Origin: Alkalibacillus salilacus
Lineage (GTDB): Bacteria; Bacillota; Bacilli; Bacillales; Alkalibacillaceae
Length of the DNA stretch: 64,000 nt
NCBI RefSeq assembly: GCF_030812915.1
Contig: NZ_JAUSTQ010000002.1
Coordinates: forward strand, 186,001-250,000
Direction: 5' to 3'
Within the stretch, counting starts at the first letter, position 1; every line of letters starts with the position of its first letter. The position numbers and the translations under genes are program-made. The notes under the pieces were generated by a model that saw nothing but the letters and a program-made list of their open reading frames with translations, did no database searches and had not been told where the DNA came from. Positions 1 to 8,552 of this stretch are shown here, in pieces.

Positions 1-764
1 AATAACGAACGTGCTTTCTCAATGTCATTAAATTCTGGTTGCATTAAAATGTTCGATTTTCCACTCACATACAAACTTGTTGTCTGATGACCAAATAAAG
101 CGTTGTGAATCAGATCATAAGACTTTTGATAATTAGACGTATATTGATTAAGTAAGTCTAAAACCTCACTTTCAATCATACGGTCAAGATAAATAATCGG
201 GACACCAACAAGTTTTTGGTTTAAAATATTGACGACTTTTTCTAAATCACTGTGATCAATTGTATGCGGGACAGCAAATGAACGGTGTTCAACATGTCCT
301 GTGTCTGTCACCAAAATTGCGATTGCAGATTGTTTATTAATCGGGACAATCTGTAATTGTTTCAATTTTGTTTCATATACTTCTGGTCCCAAAACAAGCG
401 TCGTATATTGAGTTAATTCAGATAAGATGTGAGCAGAATTTTGCATGACCTTTTCCATTTCAATCATGCGATCATTAAATTGAGATTTAATCACTTGCAT
501 CTCTTCAGTCGATAAACTGAATGGTGATAACATGTGATCGACATAAAATCGATATCCTTTTTCGGATGGGATTCGACCAGATGAACTGTGGGTTTTAACT
601 AAATAACCCGCTTCTTCTAAGTCAGCCATGTCATTGCGAATGGTAGCTGGACTGTATGAAATATGATCCTTTTTAGCAATATTACGTGACCCGATCGGTT
701 GAGCTGTTTCGATGAACTCATCGATGATCACTTGCAAAATGAGTGCTTGTCGATCTGTTAGCAT
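1..764 (-). CDS. hrcA: HrcA heat-inducible transcription repressor, C-terminus cut off by window edge
   Basis: HrcA represses the hrcA-grpE-dnaK-dnaJ and groE operons by binding CIRCE operators, with GroEL as its folding modulator. About 254 residues are visible out of the roughly 340 usual for the family; the rest lies before position 1. The N-terminus (MLTDRQALILQVIIDEF, then GSRNIAKK and SPATIRNDMADLEE) is the winged-helix DNA-binding part, followed by SSSGRIPSEKGYRFYVD. I chose the ATG at 764 because it sits 8 nt after an AGGAG; the ATG at 770 would be only 2 nt from that Shine-Dalgarno. A CIRCE lies immediately upstream, so the gene is autoregulated as in other Bacilli. grpE and dnaK would be expected just outside the window, which is inference. 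Confidence 0.96.
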   Translation of the reverse strand, partial: MLTDRQALILQVIIDEFIETAQPIGSRNIAKKDHISYSPATIRNDMADLEEAGYLVKTHSSSGRIPSEKGYRFYVDHMLSPFSLSTEEMQVIKSQFNDRMIEMEKVMQNSAHILSELTQYTTLVLGPEVYETKLKQLQIVPINKQSAIAILVTDTGHVEHRSFAVPHTIDHSDLEKVVNILNQKLVGVPIIYLDRMIESEVLDLLNQYTSNYQKSYDLIHNALFGHQTTSLYVSGKSNILMQPEFNDIEKARSL

Positions 765-778
765 CTGCATCACTCCTG

Positions 779-805
779 TTAGCACTTGGATGTTCCGAGT
801 GCTAA
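779..805 (-). promoter_or_regulatory. CIRCE operator upstream of hrcA
   Basis: An inverted repeat TTAGCACTT-N9-GAGTGCTAA matches the CIRCE consensus TTAGCACTC-N9-GAGTGCTAA at all but one arm position. It lies 15 nt before the hrcA start. A TATACT at 811-816 (minus strand) is a plausible -10 that would put the transcript start inside the operator. TTGACA at 839-844 is 22 nt further up, which is too far for a standard -35, so the exact promoter is uncertain. Confidence 0.95.
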
Positions 806-827
806 TGCTAAGTATAAGTTATCAAAA

Positions 828-2006
828 TCATATTGGGCTGTCAATTGAAAACTTTTTATTCCATGTCGAGTCATCAATTAAAAACGATGCAAAGGCATCA
901 TTACCGAACAACATACCATCTCGAGTTAGGGCAATACGGTTGTTTTCATGGCTTAACCATCCTTTTTGCTTCAAACGATCAATCTCTTCTTTATACAAAT
1001 CAAAAAGTGAAAAGCCATAGCGTTTTTGAAATTCTTCATCAGAGACTCCAGATTGGCGACGAAGACCTAAGAACATTTCCTCTTCAATCTGTTCTTTAAG
1101 CGATGTCGGTTCACGGTGCACAACTGGCTTCGTATCATTTTGAATATAATCATTATAATGATTAACTGGCCGTAAATTAACGTAACGCTCATCATTCAAA
1201 TAACCATGTGCCCCTGCTCCAAATGCATAATAAGGAACATTTGCCCAGTACGTCAAATTGTGCTTGCTTTCATATCCTGGTTTCGAAAAGTTACTAATCT
1301 CATAGTGATTTAAACCATGCTCTTCCATGAGATCGACTAATGTATGAAACATAGCCGCTTCATCCTCTTCAGGAGGTTTGGTGAGTTGCCCTTTTTGATA
1401 GCGCATATAAAAAACGGTTTTCGGTTCAATTTGTAAAGCATAGGAAGAATAATGCGGTAAATCATAGGACAAAGCCTGTTCTAGAGTTCGTCGAAAATGG
1501 TCAATCGATTGATTAGGGAGTGCATAAATGAAATCCATACTAATATTAGTTAGACCGTATTGCTTAAGCAGTTCAACCGAACGACTAACATCAGCTACGG
1601 AATGAATTCGATTTAGTTCTTGCAAATAATCATCATCTAAAACTTGCACGCCTAGTGAGACACGATTTACACCGTATTTAGCCATTAGCTGAACATGTTC
1701 TTCTTGAAACTCCCCAGGGTTAGCTTCAATCGTCCATTCTTTTACGAATTTCGTATTAAAATAAAATGCAATTGTTTCGAATAAGCGTTCTAATTGTGGA
1801 GGCGTTAGACTCGTAGGTGTGCCCCCACCTATATAAATAGTATCTACTTCTAAAGGACCATTTTCTATATACATTCCGATTTCTTTATGAAGTGAAGATA
1901 AGTATTGATCAGCTGTTTCCTCATCATAATACATCTTAGCGAAATCACAGTAATGACATATTTCATGGCAAAATGGTATATGGATATAGACTGCTCTAGC
2001 TTCCAT
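828..2006 (-). CDS. hemW: HemW, radical SAM heme chaperone (formerly annotated as HemN-like)
   Basis: This 392-residue radical SAM protein carries the cluster-binding CxxxCxxC (Cys13, Cys17, Cys20 in FCHEICHYCDF) followed by the GGGTPTSL SAM-contact motif near residue 60. HemW proteins bind heme and are not true coproporphyrinogen dehydrogenases; older records call them HemN. The cysteine spacing and a length close to the 379-residue B. subtilis protein fit HemW. It follows lepA on the same strand and precedes hrcA, the usual lepA-hemW-hrcA order. The stop codon is only 23 nt from the CIRCE arm, so the hrcA promoter overlaps the 3' end of hemW. Confidence 0.93.
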   Translation of the reverse strand: MEARAVYIHIPFCHEICHYCDFAKMYYDEETADQYLSSLHKEIGMYIENGPLEVDTIYIGGGTPTSLTPPQLERLFETIAFYFNTKFVKEWTIEANPGEFQEEHVQLMAKYGVNRVSLGVQVLDDDYLQELNRIHSVADVSRSVELLKQYGLTNISMDFIYALPNQSIDHFRRTLEQALSYDLPHYSSYALQIEPKTVFYMRYQKGQLTKPPEEDEAAMFHTLVDLMEEHGLNHYEISNFSKPGYESKHNLTYWANVPYYAFGAGAHGYLNDERYVNLRPVNHYNDYIQNDTKPVVHREPTSLKEQIEEEMFLGLRRQSGVSDEEFQKRYGFSLFDLYKEEIDRLKQKGWLSHENNRIALTRDGMLFGNDAFASFLIDDSTWNKKFSIDSPI

Positions 2007-2046
2007 AGTTATCCTTCTTTCTTAATTAAATTATACAAAAACAATG

Positions 2047-2073
2047 AAAAGGCCAGTCCTAAAGGCTGGCCTT
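2047..2073 (-). terminator. Probable terminator after lepA
   Basis: A hairpin with arms AAGGCCAG (2049-2056) and CTGGCCTT (2066-2073) is followed on the minus strand by an interrupted T-run. It lies between the lepA stop and the hemW start. The T-run is imperfect, so partial read-through into hemW is likely. Confidence 0.55.
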
Positions 2074-2084
2074 CGCTCATCATT

Positions 2085-3899
2085 CTAATCGTCATCATTC
2101 ATTTCTAGTACAGACATGAAGGCTTCTTGCGGAATTTCTACTTTTCCAACCATTTTCATGCGCTGTTTACCTTCTTTCTGCTTTTCTAACAACTTGCGTT
2201 TACGGGTAACGTCACCACCATAACATTTCGATAGCACGTTCTTGCGCATTGCCTTAATTGTAGATCTTGCAATGACATTATTGCCAATAGCCGCTTGAAC
2301 TGGCACTTCAAACTGTTGTCTTGGAATTAAGTCTTTTAATTTTTCTGCGATTTGTTTACCTCGGTGATAAGCAAAGTCGCGGTGAACAATAAATGATAAA
2401 GCGTCAATGGTCTCTCCGTTCAATAAAATGTCCATCTTCACGAGATTAGATGGCTTATAGCCTTTAAGTTCATAATCAAATGAAGCATACCCTTTTGTCT
2501 GTGATTTCAATCGGTCAAAGAAATCGTAAACAATCTCGGATAGCGGAATATCATAAACAATGTTTACACGATTTTCGTCCATATAACGCATATCGGAATA
2601 TTCGCCACGCTTCTTCTGGCAAATTTCCATTACGGGACCAACATATTCGTTAGGTACCATAATAGATGCTGTTACAAACGGTTCTCTAACTTCATTTACT
2701 TGCTGAGAATCAGGCATATGAGCTGGATTCTCGATTTCAATCGTCTCACCGCCCGTTTGTTCTACTTCATAAATAACGCTTGGTGCGGTAGTAATTAATT
2801 GAATATTAAATTCACGTTCAATTCGTTCTTGAATAATTTCCATGTGTAATAAACCTAAGAAACCACAACGGAAGCCGAACCCTAAAGCTTGAGATGATTC
2901 TGGTTCATATTGTAATGATGAATCGTTTAATTCGAGACGTTCTAAAGCTTCTCTAAGATCATTATAATCATCAGCACTAACAGGGAAAAGTCCACAGAAA
3001 ACCATAGGATTCAATCGTCGATAACCTGGTAATGGTTCATCAGCTGGTCGACTGGCGAGAGTAATTGTATCACCTACACGCGTATCTTTGACATTCTTAA
3101 TCGATGCGGTTAAAAAGCCAACGTCACCTACTGATAACTCTTTTTTGCGCACAGCATTAGGCGTGAATACACCCATATCATTGACCTCAAACTCTTTTCC
3201 TGTCTGCATCATTTGGATCTTGTCGCCAATCTTAATTGAACCTTCTTTAACACATGTATACGCAATGACACCACGGTAAGGGTCATATAACGAATCGAAA
3301 ATCAAACCACGTGTTGGGTCTTCGAGACCTCCAGATGGTGCTGGTATATCTGTCACAATCCGTTCCATAATTTCTTCAATACCTTTTCCATCCTTAGCAG
3401 AAGCCAATATTGCTTCATCTCCGTCGATGCCAATGACATCTTCAATTTCTTGTTTAACCCGATCGACATCCGCACTTGGAAGATCAATTTTATTAATAAC
3501 GGGGATGATTTCTAAATCATTATCCAATGCTAAATAAACATTGGCTAATGTTTGAGCTTCAATTCCTTGGGCAGCATCAACGACTAGGATTGCTCCTTCA
3601 CAAGCAGCTAAACTCCGTGACACTTCATATGTAAAATCGACGTGCCCTGGTGTATCAATTAAATGAAATATATAGTTTTCACCATCATTGGCACCATATT
3701 CTAATTGAACTGAATTTAACTTAATGGTAATGCCTCGTTCACGTTCTAAATCCATCCCATCAAGAAATTGTTCTTTCATTTCACGATCAGATAAAGCCTT
3801 TGTTTTCTCTAAAATTCGATCAGCTAATGTTGATTTACCATGATCAATATGAGCTATAATCGAGAAGTTTCGAATACGTTGTTGTCTATCATTAGTCAA
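2085..3899 (-). CDS. lepA: LepA (EF4), ribosome-associated translational GTPase
   Basis: LepA acts on the ribosome during translation and ribosome biogenesis. The 604-residue product shows the translational GTPase motifs AHIDHGKST (about 16-24), DTPGHVDFT and NKIDLPSAD, then the EF-G-like domains and the LepA-specific C-terminus ending in a lysine/arginine-rich [17 protein letters not shown] block. I prefer the TTG at 3899, because AGGAG lies 8 nt upstream and translation then begins [15 protein letters not shown] like B. subtilis LepA. A GTG at 3908 overlaps the Shine-Dalgarno. It sits between yqxA and hemW as in B. subtilis. Confidence 0.97.
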   Translation of the reverse strand: MTNDRQQRIRNFSIIAHIDHGKSTLADRILEKTKALSDREMKEQFLDGMDLERERGITIKLNSVQLEYGANDGENYIFHLIDTPGHVDFTYEVSRSLAACEGAILVVDAAQGIEAQTLANVYLALDNDLEIIPVINKIDLPSADVDRVKQEIEDVIGIDGDEAILASAKDGKGIEEIMERIVTDIPAPSGGLEDPTRGLIFDSLYDPYRGVIAYTCVKEGSIKIGDKIQMMQTGKEFEVNDMGVFTPNAVRKKELSVGDVGFLTASIKNVKDTRVGDTITLASRPADEPLPGYRRLNPMVFCGLFPVSADDYNDLREALERLELNDSSLQYEPESSQALGFGFRCGFLGLLHMEIIQERIEREFNIQLITTAPSVIYEVEQTGGETIEIENPAHMPDSQQVNEVREPFVTASIMVPNEYVGPVMEICQKKRGEYSDMRYMDENRVNIVYDIPLSEIVYDFFDRLKSQTKGYASFDYELKGYKPSNLVKMDILLNGETIDALSFIVHRDFAYHRGKQIAEKLKDLIPRQQFEVPVQAAIGNNVIARSTIKAMRKNVLSKCYGGDVTRKRKLLEKQKEGKQRMKMVGKVEIPQEAFMSVLEMNDDD

Positions 3900-3983
3900 A
3901 ATTACCACTCCTGTATACGTCCATTCACTAGCTCGATTATAGCAATACCACGCATGATATTCAATTCAAATCTGTTAATCCCT

Positions 3984-4256
3984 TTATCCGAAACTCACAG
4001 CTAGACGATAAACAAAGTGAAATAATAGGGAAAATAATTCTTTAATATAGTGCTCAACTCTTGTTGCTAAATAAAACAACCCTTTTTCCTCTTCCGCTTC
4101 ATCCTGAGTTAGTTGTTGATGTTGTTCCTGAAAAGATGATTCTTGCTCACTTATTTGCTGTTCATTTTGGACAACGTCTGAGTTATCATGATCACCCATT
4201 TGAAATCCGAATTGAAAGATGAGTAATAATACAAATAATAAACCAATTAACCGCAT
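3984..4256 (-). CDS. yqxA: YqxA-like small membrane-anchored protein of unknown function
   Basis: A 90-residue protein with an N-terminal hydrophobic segment (MRLIGLLFVLLLIFQFGFQMG), a Gln/Glu-rich hydrophilic middle (about 25-55) and a second hydrophobic stretch near the C-terminus. Sequence similarity is hard to judge by eye. The name rests on position: B. subtilis has yqxA exactly between spoIIP and lepA. The ATG at 4256 is preferred because GAGGG lies 8 nt upstream and it begins 1 nt after the spoIIP stop, which suggests translational coupling. A longer reading from 4289 would overlap spoIIP. Function unknown. Confidence 0.7.
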   Translation of the reverse strand: MRLIGLLFVLLLIFQFGFQMGDHDNSDVVQNEQQISEQESSFQEQHQQLTQDEAEEEKGLFYLATRVEHYIKELFSLLFHFVYRLAVSFG

Positions 4257-4257
4257 T

Positions 4258-5382
4258 CTATTCACCCTCTGATTGATTATTTTCTGCAATATAATCCGCT
4301 AGCACATCAGCAAACAGATCTAAGCTATAATTCATCTCTTCAAAATCATTATCAACGCCACCGACTTCTAGCAGTAACTTCTGTTCAGATAAATCTTGAT
4401 TAAATACACCATTCGTCCCTTCACCCTCACTAATTTGAACGCCACGACTCAAGGATGGATAACGTTCCTCTAGCATTTCATGTAATTCTGCCGCAAACTC
4501 TAAATTCGCTTCATAGTCCTCGTGATCTCCCCCAACAACAAACATAAGCTTAGCGGCTGGTTTATCGTTGATTGTGGTTGTCGTAATTCGGTGAGGTTGA
4601 CCATCACGGTGAATGTCTATAAAATACTCTGTTGGTTCTTGTTCATGATAATCTGCCACGACTTCACGAGCCACATCGTATGACTCATGGTATTCAAGTC
4701 CTTTTTGCTGCAAGATTTTATAAAAGTCTGTTTTCTCTACGTAAGAATCTATCCCTCGTTCTTGTAACCTTTCTTTTAACGTTACACTCAAGTCCACGAC
4801 ATTATCTACGTGATTGAATGCTTCATTGCTAGTAGCATCTTCGTCTAAATACGGCAAAAACGCTTCACGGTTATGAGTGTTGTAAATATAAACAGCTTCA
4901 TCTTCATAAACATCTGTACTTCTTTGTTCTGATTCATCAATCTCTTCTTCTTGTTCAAATATATAATCAGGTGGAGCTGATTCAACAGATGTTGTAAATT
5001 GGTTTGTCCCACTCCCTGCTATCGCAATACGTCCTTGGTTTCCAGGAAAATTAGGCAACTCATGCCCAAATAACAACCGCAAATCTTGATAAGGCGAATT
5101 AGTTATGAGAGGTATTATTATATTTGAAAATGATAGTGTTTGATCGTGATCAGATTGTAAGTCTGCTAATACTGGTTGATCAAAGGACATCAACGTCGTT
5201 AAAGTGGATCCATCGATCTCTTGAATCCATTCGTGCATTAAATTTGTTGATGATTCTGGTGACCCTTTTGAAAACAATGGAATCACTAGCCATAAACATA
5301 TAAATAGTACAACAAAAATCAACATTGGATTATGTTTAATGGCTTTAACTATAGATCTAAGAATATACAATGGTCTGTTCAT
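4258..5382 (-). CDS. spoIIP: SpoIIP, stage II sporulation autolysin (amidase/endopeptidase)
   Basis: SpoIIP is the peptidoglycan amidase and endopeptidase of the SpoIID-SpoIIP-SpoIIM engulfment machine, anchored in the mother-cell membrane. The 374-residue protein has an N-terminal transmembrane segment (about 17-36), a variable extracellular linker and a C-terminal amidase domain. The domain shows YIYNTHNREAFLP with the likely zinc-binding His, FIDIHRDGQ, and LLEVGGVDNDFEEM with a conserved Glu. It lies downstream of gpr, as in B. subtilis. A strong hairpin covers the start region (separate entry), so read-through transcripts from gpr may be poorly translated. Confidence 0.93.
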   Translation of the reverse strand: MNRPLYILRSIVKAIKHNPMLIFVVLFICLWLVIPLFSKGSPESSTNLMHEWIQEIDGSTLTTLMSFDQPVLADLQSDHDQTLSFSNIIIPLITNSPYQDLRLLFGHELPNFPGNQGRIAIAGSGTNQFTTSVESAPPDYIFEQEEEIDESEQRSTDVYEDEAVYIYNTHNREAFLPYLDEDATSNEAFNHVDNVVDLSVTLKERLQERGIDSYVEKTDFYKILQQKGLEYHESYDVAREVVADYHEQEPTEYFIDIHRDGQPHRITTTTINDKPAAKLMFVVGGDHEDYEANLEFAAELHEMLEERYPSLSRGVQISEGEGTNGVFNQDLSEQKLLLEVGGVDNDFEEMNYSLDLFADVLADYIAENNQSEGE

Positions 5383-5441
5383 ACCTTTTCAACCTTTCTA
5401 TTAACACTCTATTAAACCGTATGTGTTAAGTTGAAAAGGTA
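5382..5441 (-). promoter_or_regulatory. Hairpin over the spoIIP start with an embedded SigE-like -10
   Basis: Perfect 12-bp arms (5382-5393 and 5430-5441) plus an inner 7-bp pair (5401-5407 and 5423-5429) form one long stem with a 7-nt bulge. In RNA copied from the minus strand the 3' arm covers the region between the Shine-Dalgarno GAAAGG (5393-5398) and the ATG. The loop contains CATACGGT on the minus strand (5416-5423), which resembles a SigE -10. A transcript starting there would lack the 5' arm and leave the start free. No convincing -35 is visible. Confidence 0.6.
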
Positions 5442-5447
5442 GAACTA

Positions 5448-6542
5448 TTAACCGAGAAAATCTTTTGTATTATGTTGTTCTACTTGGTTGTGAAGTCCTT
5501 GGTTAATACCTGATGCAACCAGTTTTGACATATGCACAATCACATCATCTACTTCCTTAGGTGTGACTATTAAATTGTGTCCTATTGGGCTTAATACTTC
5601 TTCTATTAATTGTCTTTTTTCATCTTCACCCAACTGACCAATTAATCCTAAATATCGTTTCCTCTCTTCTTCTTCAGGTAAATCTTCATCTGTGAGTTCT
5701 TTTCGTTCTCCAAAAGTCATCCCACTCGGCGTTAATGCTTTACTGGCTTTGTCTTGCTCATCAACCTCACGTCCGAAATGCTTTAATAGATAGTCAATCG
5801 TATCACTCGTGATGGTGACAGCATCGACCACTGTCGGAATGCCTATCGAAAAAACAGGTACATTTAACGTAGATTCACTCACTTCTTTACGATCATTCCC
5901 AACTCCTGACCCTGGATGAACACCAGTATCAGATAATTGTATTGTTGTATTCACTCGATCGATCGACCTTGCTGCTAAAGCATCGATTGCGATAATAAAA
6001 TCAGGTTTTACCTTTTCGACCACACCAAAAATAAGATCTGTGGTCTCCACTCCAGTTAGTCCCATTACACTTGGCGTAAAAGCAGTCAAAGGACGAAAGC
6101 CTTTTTCAACACGTTCTGGCTGTAATTTGAATAAATGATTGGTCACATAGACTTTCTTCGTTACTTGAGGTCCCAATGCATCAGGTGTTACATAATCATT
6201 TCCTAAACCGACAATAAGCCCCATCGCATCCGGATGAATATCATGGAACTCAAGCAGCCTTTCTAATTCACCAGCTAATAAAGTACCTAATTGCTTTTCG
6301 AAATCATCATTTAGTCGCCGCATCAGTTGAGATTCAATAGTTGTATAATGCCCCGGCGCTTTGCCTACACGCTCAGCTCCCTTTGAGTCAATCTTTACTC
6401 GCGTTAATTTAATATCATCTTCTTCAAATGTCTTAATCGTAATTCCGTCTAATTCTTCTTTTCGGTCCGGATTCTGTTCAACAAACATATCTCGCGCTTC
6501 TAAAGCTAAATCCGTTCGGCGATTAGCATTAATCTTAGTCAT
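5448..6542 (-). CDS. gpr: GPR, spore germination protease for small acid-soluble proteins
   Basis: GPR is made in the forespore as an inactive zymogen and degrades alpha/beta and gamma SASPs at germination. The 364-residue length matches the roughly 370-residue family. The short N-terminal propeptide precedes RTDLALEA, the conserved region after which family members mature. Conserved internal blocks include IVGLGNDYVTPDALGP, SVMGLTGVETTDLI and PGSGVGNDRKEVS. The ATG has GGAGG 6 nt upstream. A SigG-type promoter is visible upstream. spoIIP follows after 65 nt on the same strand. Confidence 0.96.
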   Translation of the reverse strand: MTKINANRRTDLALEARDMFVEQNPDRKEELDGITIKTFEEDDIKLTRVKIDSKGAERVGKAPGHYTTIESQLMRRLNDDFEKQLGTLLAGELERLLEFHDIHPDAMGLIVGLGNDYVTPDALGPQVTKKVYVTNHLFKLQPERVEKGFRPLTAFTPSVMGLTGVETTDLIFGVVEKVKPDFIIAIDALAARSIDRVNTTIQLSDTGVHPGSGVGNDRKEVSESTLNVPVFSIGIPTVVDAVTITSDTIDYLLKHFGREVDEQDKASKALTPSGMTFGERKELTDEDLPEEEERKRYLGLIGQLGEDEKRQLIEEVLSPIGHNLIVTPKEVDDVIVHMSKLVASGINQGLHNQVEQHNTKDFLG

Positions 6543-6587
6543 ACAATACCTCCATCAATTAATAAACTACACATTATCATCTCCAAA

Positions 6588-6616
6588 TAACATGTATTTT
6601 AAACGAAGGAGTATGC
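6588..6616 (-). promoter_or_regulatory. SigG/SigF-type promoter of gpr
   Basis: On the minus strand a -35 GCATA (6612-6616) and a -10 CATGTTA (6588-6594) are separated by 17 nt. This fits the published SigG pattern (gHATR, 17-18 nt, CATnnTA). It lies 46 nt before the gpr start. gpr is a known forespore gene in B. subtilis. Confidence 0.65.
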
Positions 6617-6633
6617 TTCTTAACTATTATCTA

Positions 6634-6662
6634 TTGAAAACTGGTGGTTGCTTTGGTAAAAT
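6634..6662 (+). promoter_or_regulatory. SigA promoter of rpsT
   Basis: TTGAAA (6634-6639) and TAAAAT (6657-6662) are separated by exactly 17 nt, about 60 nt ahead of rpsT on the plus strand. It lies back to back with the forespore promoter of gpr. Confidence 0.65.
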
Positions 6663-6721
6663 GACTTTTGTCCAAGATACGAATGAATTGGTACGGATAT
6701 ACTCATCAGGAGGTGAAAGAA

Positions 6722-6988
6722 ATGGCTAATAACCCACAAGGTGAAAAACGAATTCGCATTAATGCTGATAAGCGCGAGCGTAATCAAGAACCTCGTTCTG
6801 ATATGCGTACAGCTGCAAAGCGTGTTGAAAAAGCAGTTCGTAATAAAGATGTTGATGAAGCAAAACGTTTGCTTACAACTGCTACAAGCAAAATTGACAA
6901 AGCTGTTCAGCGCGGTATTATTCATAAAAACAATGGTGACCGTAAGAAGAGCAGATTAACACAAAAAGTAAACAACCTTATTAGTTAA
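6722..6988 (+). CDS. rpsT: Ribosomal protein bS20
   Basis: bS20 binds 16S rRNA early in 30S assembly. The 88-residue basic protein begins MANNPQGEKRIRINADKRER and continues with the all-helical Lys/Arg-rich body. The ATG at 6722 follows AGGAGGTG, which is decisive against the 18-codon longer reading from 6668. It is the only plus-strand gene between gpr and holA, an arrangement also found in B. subtilis, and it ends at a strong bidirectional terminator. Confidence 0.96.
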   Translation: MANNPQGEKRIRINADKRERNQEPRSDMRTAAKRVEKAVRNKDVDEAKRLLTTATSKIDKAVQRGIIHKNNGDRKKSRLTQKVNNLIS

Positions 6989-6991
6989 TGC

Positions 6992-7027
6992 AAAAAAGCG
7001 ATCGCTATTAATAGCGATCGCTTTTTT
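6992..7027. terminator. Bidirectional terminator between rpsT and holA
   Basis: A long palindrome with core AGCGATCGCTA/TAGCGATCGCT is flanked by an A-run on the left and a T-run on the right. It can therefore terminate rpsT on the plus strand and holA on the minus strand. It overlaps the holA stop codon at 7026. Confidence 0.93.
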
Positions 7028-8051
7028 ATCTCGTTTGTGTTAGGTGACGCATAATGGATTGTAAGTACATTTCAATTGCTAACCACTTATCCATTTGACC
7101 TGTTTTTAATTTTTCATCAGTTTTTGCACCATCACTCAAAGCTGATTTGAGTGTTATTTCACTAAAAGCTCTCTCTCGTTTGAACGCCATCTTCACTGCA
7201 TAAGGATGTACACGCATTTGCTTAGCTATTTGTTGTTGTTGGTACCCTCTGCGTTTTAAAAGTTTGCATTGTAAGATTAATCTGATTTGCGATGTAATAA
7301 GAGCTAAAAGAGCGATAGGTTCCTCATTTTGCTTTCGCAAAGCCTTCAGAATATTTAAAGCCTCCCCCAATCGATTGTCCACTAATGCATCAATCAAAGA
7401 AAATGTACTCGTTTCAGCGTAAGTACTAATTAACGGTTCAGCTTCATAGTAATTGACTTGGTTTGTACCAAAGTAAAGCGAGAGTTTATGTAATTCTGAT
7501 TGTAAAGCTTCTAAATGATCGCCTACTCTTTCTACCAATAAGTCAATGACTGACTCAGACAAACTTAACTCAAATGAATCTGCCATCTGTTTAATCACAT
7601 CATTCATATGACGTAAATCGGGTGGTGAACAATCAATCAGTTCACAATGCTCCTTTAATGTTTTTACAATTTTACGACGTTGGTCCAGTTTCTCATATGG
7701 AGCAATAATGATGAGTGTTGTGAATTCAGCAGGTTGTTTAATATATTCAGTTAACACATCAAGGTCATGTTCTATTTCACTTTTAGCTTGTCCTGTTAAG
7801 AAGCTCGCTCTATTTAAACTGACTATTTTATATTCACTGAAGAAAGGAAATGTTTCAGCATCATGAATTGCCTCCTGAACCGATACCGTTTCCATATCGT
7901 AATTTTGTTGGTCGACTTCAGGATCTTTTTCGCGAATCTGATTGATAATTTTTTCTGTCGATTGCTGTATAAAAAAAGGCTCATTGCCATAGAGTAAATA
8001 AATAGGGGCTACTGTGATTTTCTTCTGTTCAACAAATTGTTGTGCATGCAT
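7026..8051 (-). CDS. holA: DNA polymerase III delta subunit (clamp loader)
   Basis: HolA is the wrench of the clamp loader: it opens the DnaN ring and works with DnaX and HolB. The 341-residue product has the N-terminal YLLYGNEPFFIQQS segment, which replaces a functional P-loop in delta subunits, LTTLIIIAPYEKLD-like strands mid-domain, and the C-terminal collar domain. Length fits the family (about 345 in B. subtilis, YqeN). It lies between rpsT and comEC as in B. subtilis. The start ATG has GAGGAGA about 8 nt upstream. Confidence 0.93.
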   Translation of the reverse strand: MHAQQFVEQKKITVAPIYLLYGNEPFFIQQSTEKIINQIREKDPEVDQQNYDMETVSVQEAIHDAETFPFFSEYKIVSLNRASFLTGQAKSEIEHDLDVLTEYIKQPAEFTTLIIIAPYEKLDQRRKIVKTLKEHCELIDCSPPDLRHMNDVIKQMADSFELSLSESVIDLLVERVGDHLEALQSELHKLSLYFGTNQVNYYEAEPLISTYAETSTFSLIDALVDNRLGEALNILKALRKQNEEPIALLALITSQIRLILQCKLLKRRGYQQQQIAKQMRVHPYAVKMAFKRERAFSEITLKSALSDGAKTDEKLKTGQMDKWLAIEMYLQSIMRHLTQTR

Positions 8052-8363
8052 GACTCGTTCTCCTCTCTATAGCTATCCTATACTGATCATCGCTTTTTCA
8101 CAAGAGTAAATCATGTAAAGAGAGGAGACCCAGAAAAAGTCTCCTCCCAGCATCTATATAAACACTAAAAACAAATACCCGGGATTCTTTGTTTTTAGTG
8201 TTATTTGTTGTTATAATTAGTGTGTGTAATTATAATCGAATTATCGTTGTTAGTTCTTAACAATCAAGGATTAACGACAGTCACAAATTTTTGACATTCA
8301 ACAAAACATATAGATTTTTTTGAATGAATCGCTTATACTATTATTGAACTAGGAGGGATGGTC
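8052..8363. other. 312-bp intergenic region with two hairpins between divergent holA and yqzM
   Basis: This gap separates two divergent 5' ends and holds no ORF I can support. It contains a hairpin with GAGGAGAC (8122-8129) and GTCTCCTC (8139-8146). It also contains a perfect 15-bp inverted repeat (8161-8175 and 8188-8202) around a 12-nt loop that includes CCCGGG. Neither is followed by a clear T-run, so neither looks like an ordinary terminator, and no upstream gene reads into them. Confidence 0.6.
8161..8202. repeat. Perfect 15-bp inverted repeat of unknown role
   Basis: Arms AACACTAAAAACAAA (8161-8175) and TTTGTTTTTAGTGTT (8188-8202) surround a GC-rich loop. It is located in a promoter-type region between holA and yqzM. 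It could be an operator, an AT-rich cruciform or part of a small transcript; the sequence does not decide. Confidence 0.6.
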
Positions 8364-8498
8364 ATGAACGATTTCGAACACGATGTGCAATCCAAAAATA
8401 ATGACGTTGTTGATTCCATTAAAGGATTTGGCTTTTCGTTCATTTTCTTCTTTGTGATTTTTGCGATCGGCACCATTTTCACAATTTTTGCTAACTAA
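8364..8498 (+). CDS. yqzM: YqzM-like 44-residue membrane protein
   Basis: The short ORF starts MNDFEHDVQSKNNDVVDSIK and continues into a hydrophobic segment (about 21-43) that should span the membrane once. An AGGAGGG lies 6 nt before the ATG at 8364. Length, the N-terminal pattern and its position between holA and comEC match the YqzM family of Bacilli. Function is not known to me. It runs opposite to its neighbours and ends at a bidirectional terminator shared with comEC. Confidence 0.85.
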   Translation: MNDFEHDVQSKNNDVVDSIKGFGFSFIFFFVIFAIGTIFTIFAN

Positions 8499-8517
8499 AT
8501 GGTAATATGACTTATTT

Positions 8518-8544
8518 AAAAAGGGGCTATTAGTGCCTCTTTTT
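8518..8544. terminator. Bidirectional terminator between yqzM and comEC
   Basis: Arms AAAAAGGGGC (8518-8527) and GCCTCTTTTT (8535-8544) pair with one G-U wobble. The A/T-runs serve yqzM on the plus strand and comEC on the minus strand. Confidence 0.85.
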
Positions 8545-8552
8545 ATTTTAAT

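Noticed and set aside
811-844. Standard SigA promoter for hrcA
   Set aside because: TTGACA and TATACT are present but 22 nt apart, so I did not list them as a confirmed pair.
1905-2108. 67-codon plus-strand ORF opposite the hemW start
   Set aside because: It is antisense to hemW, crosses the lepA terminator and has no ribosome site or protein-like pattern.
6668-6721. Longer N-terminus for rpsT
   Set aside because: The strong AGGAGGTG lies inside this extension and points to the ATG at 6722; bS20 begins there in relatives.
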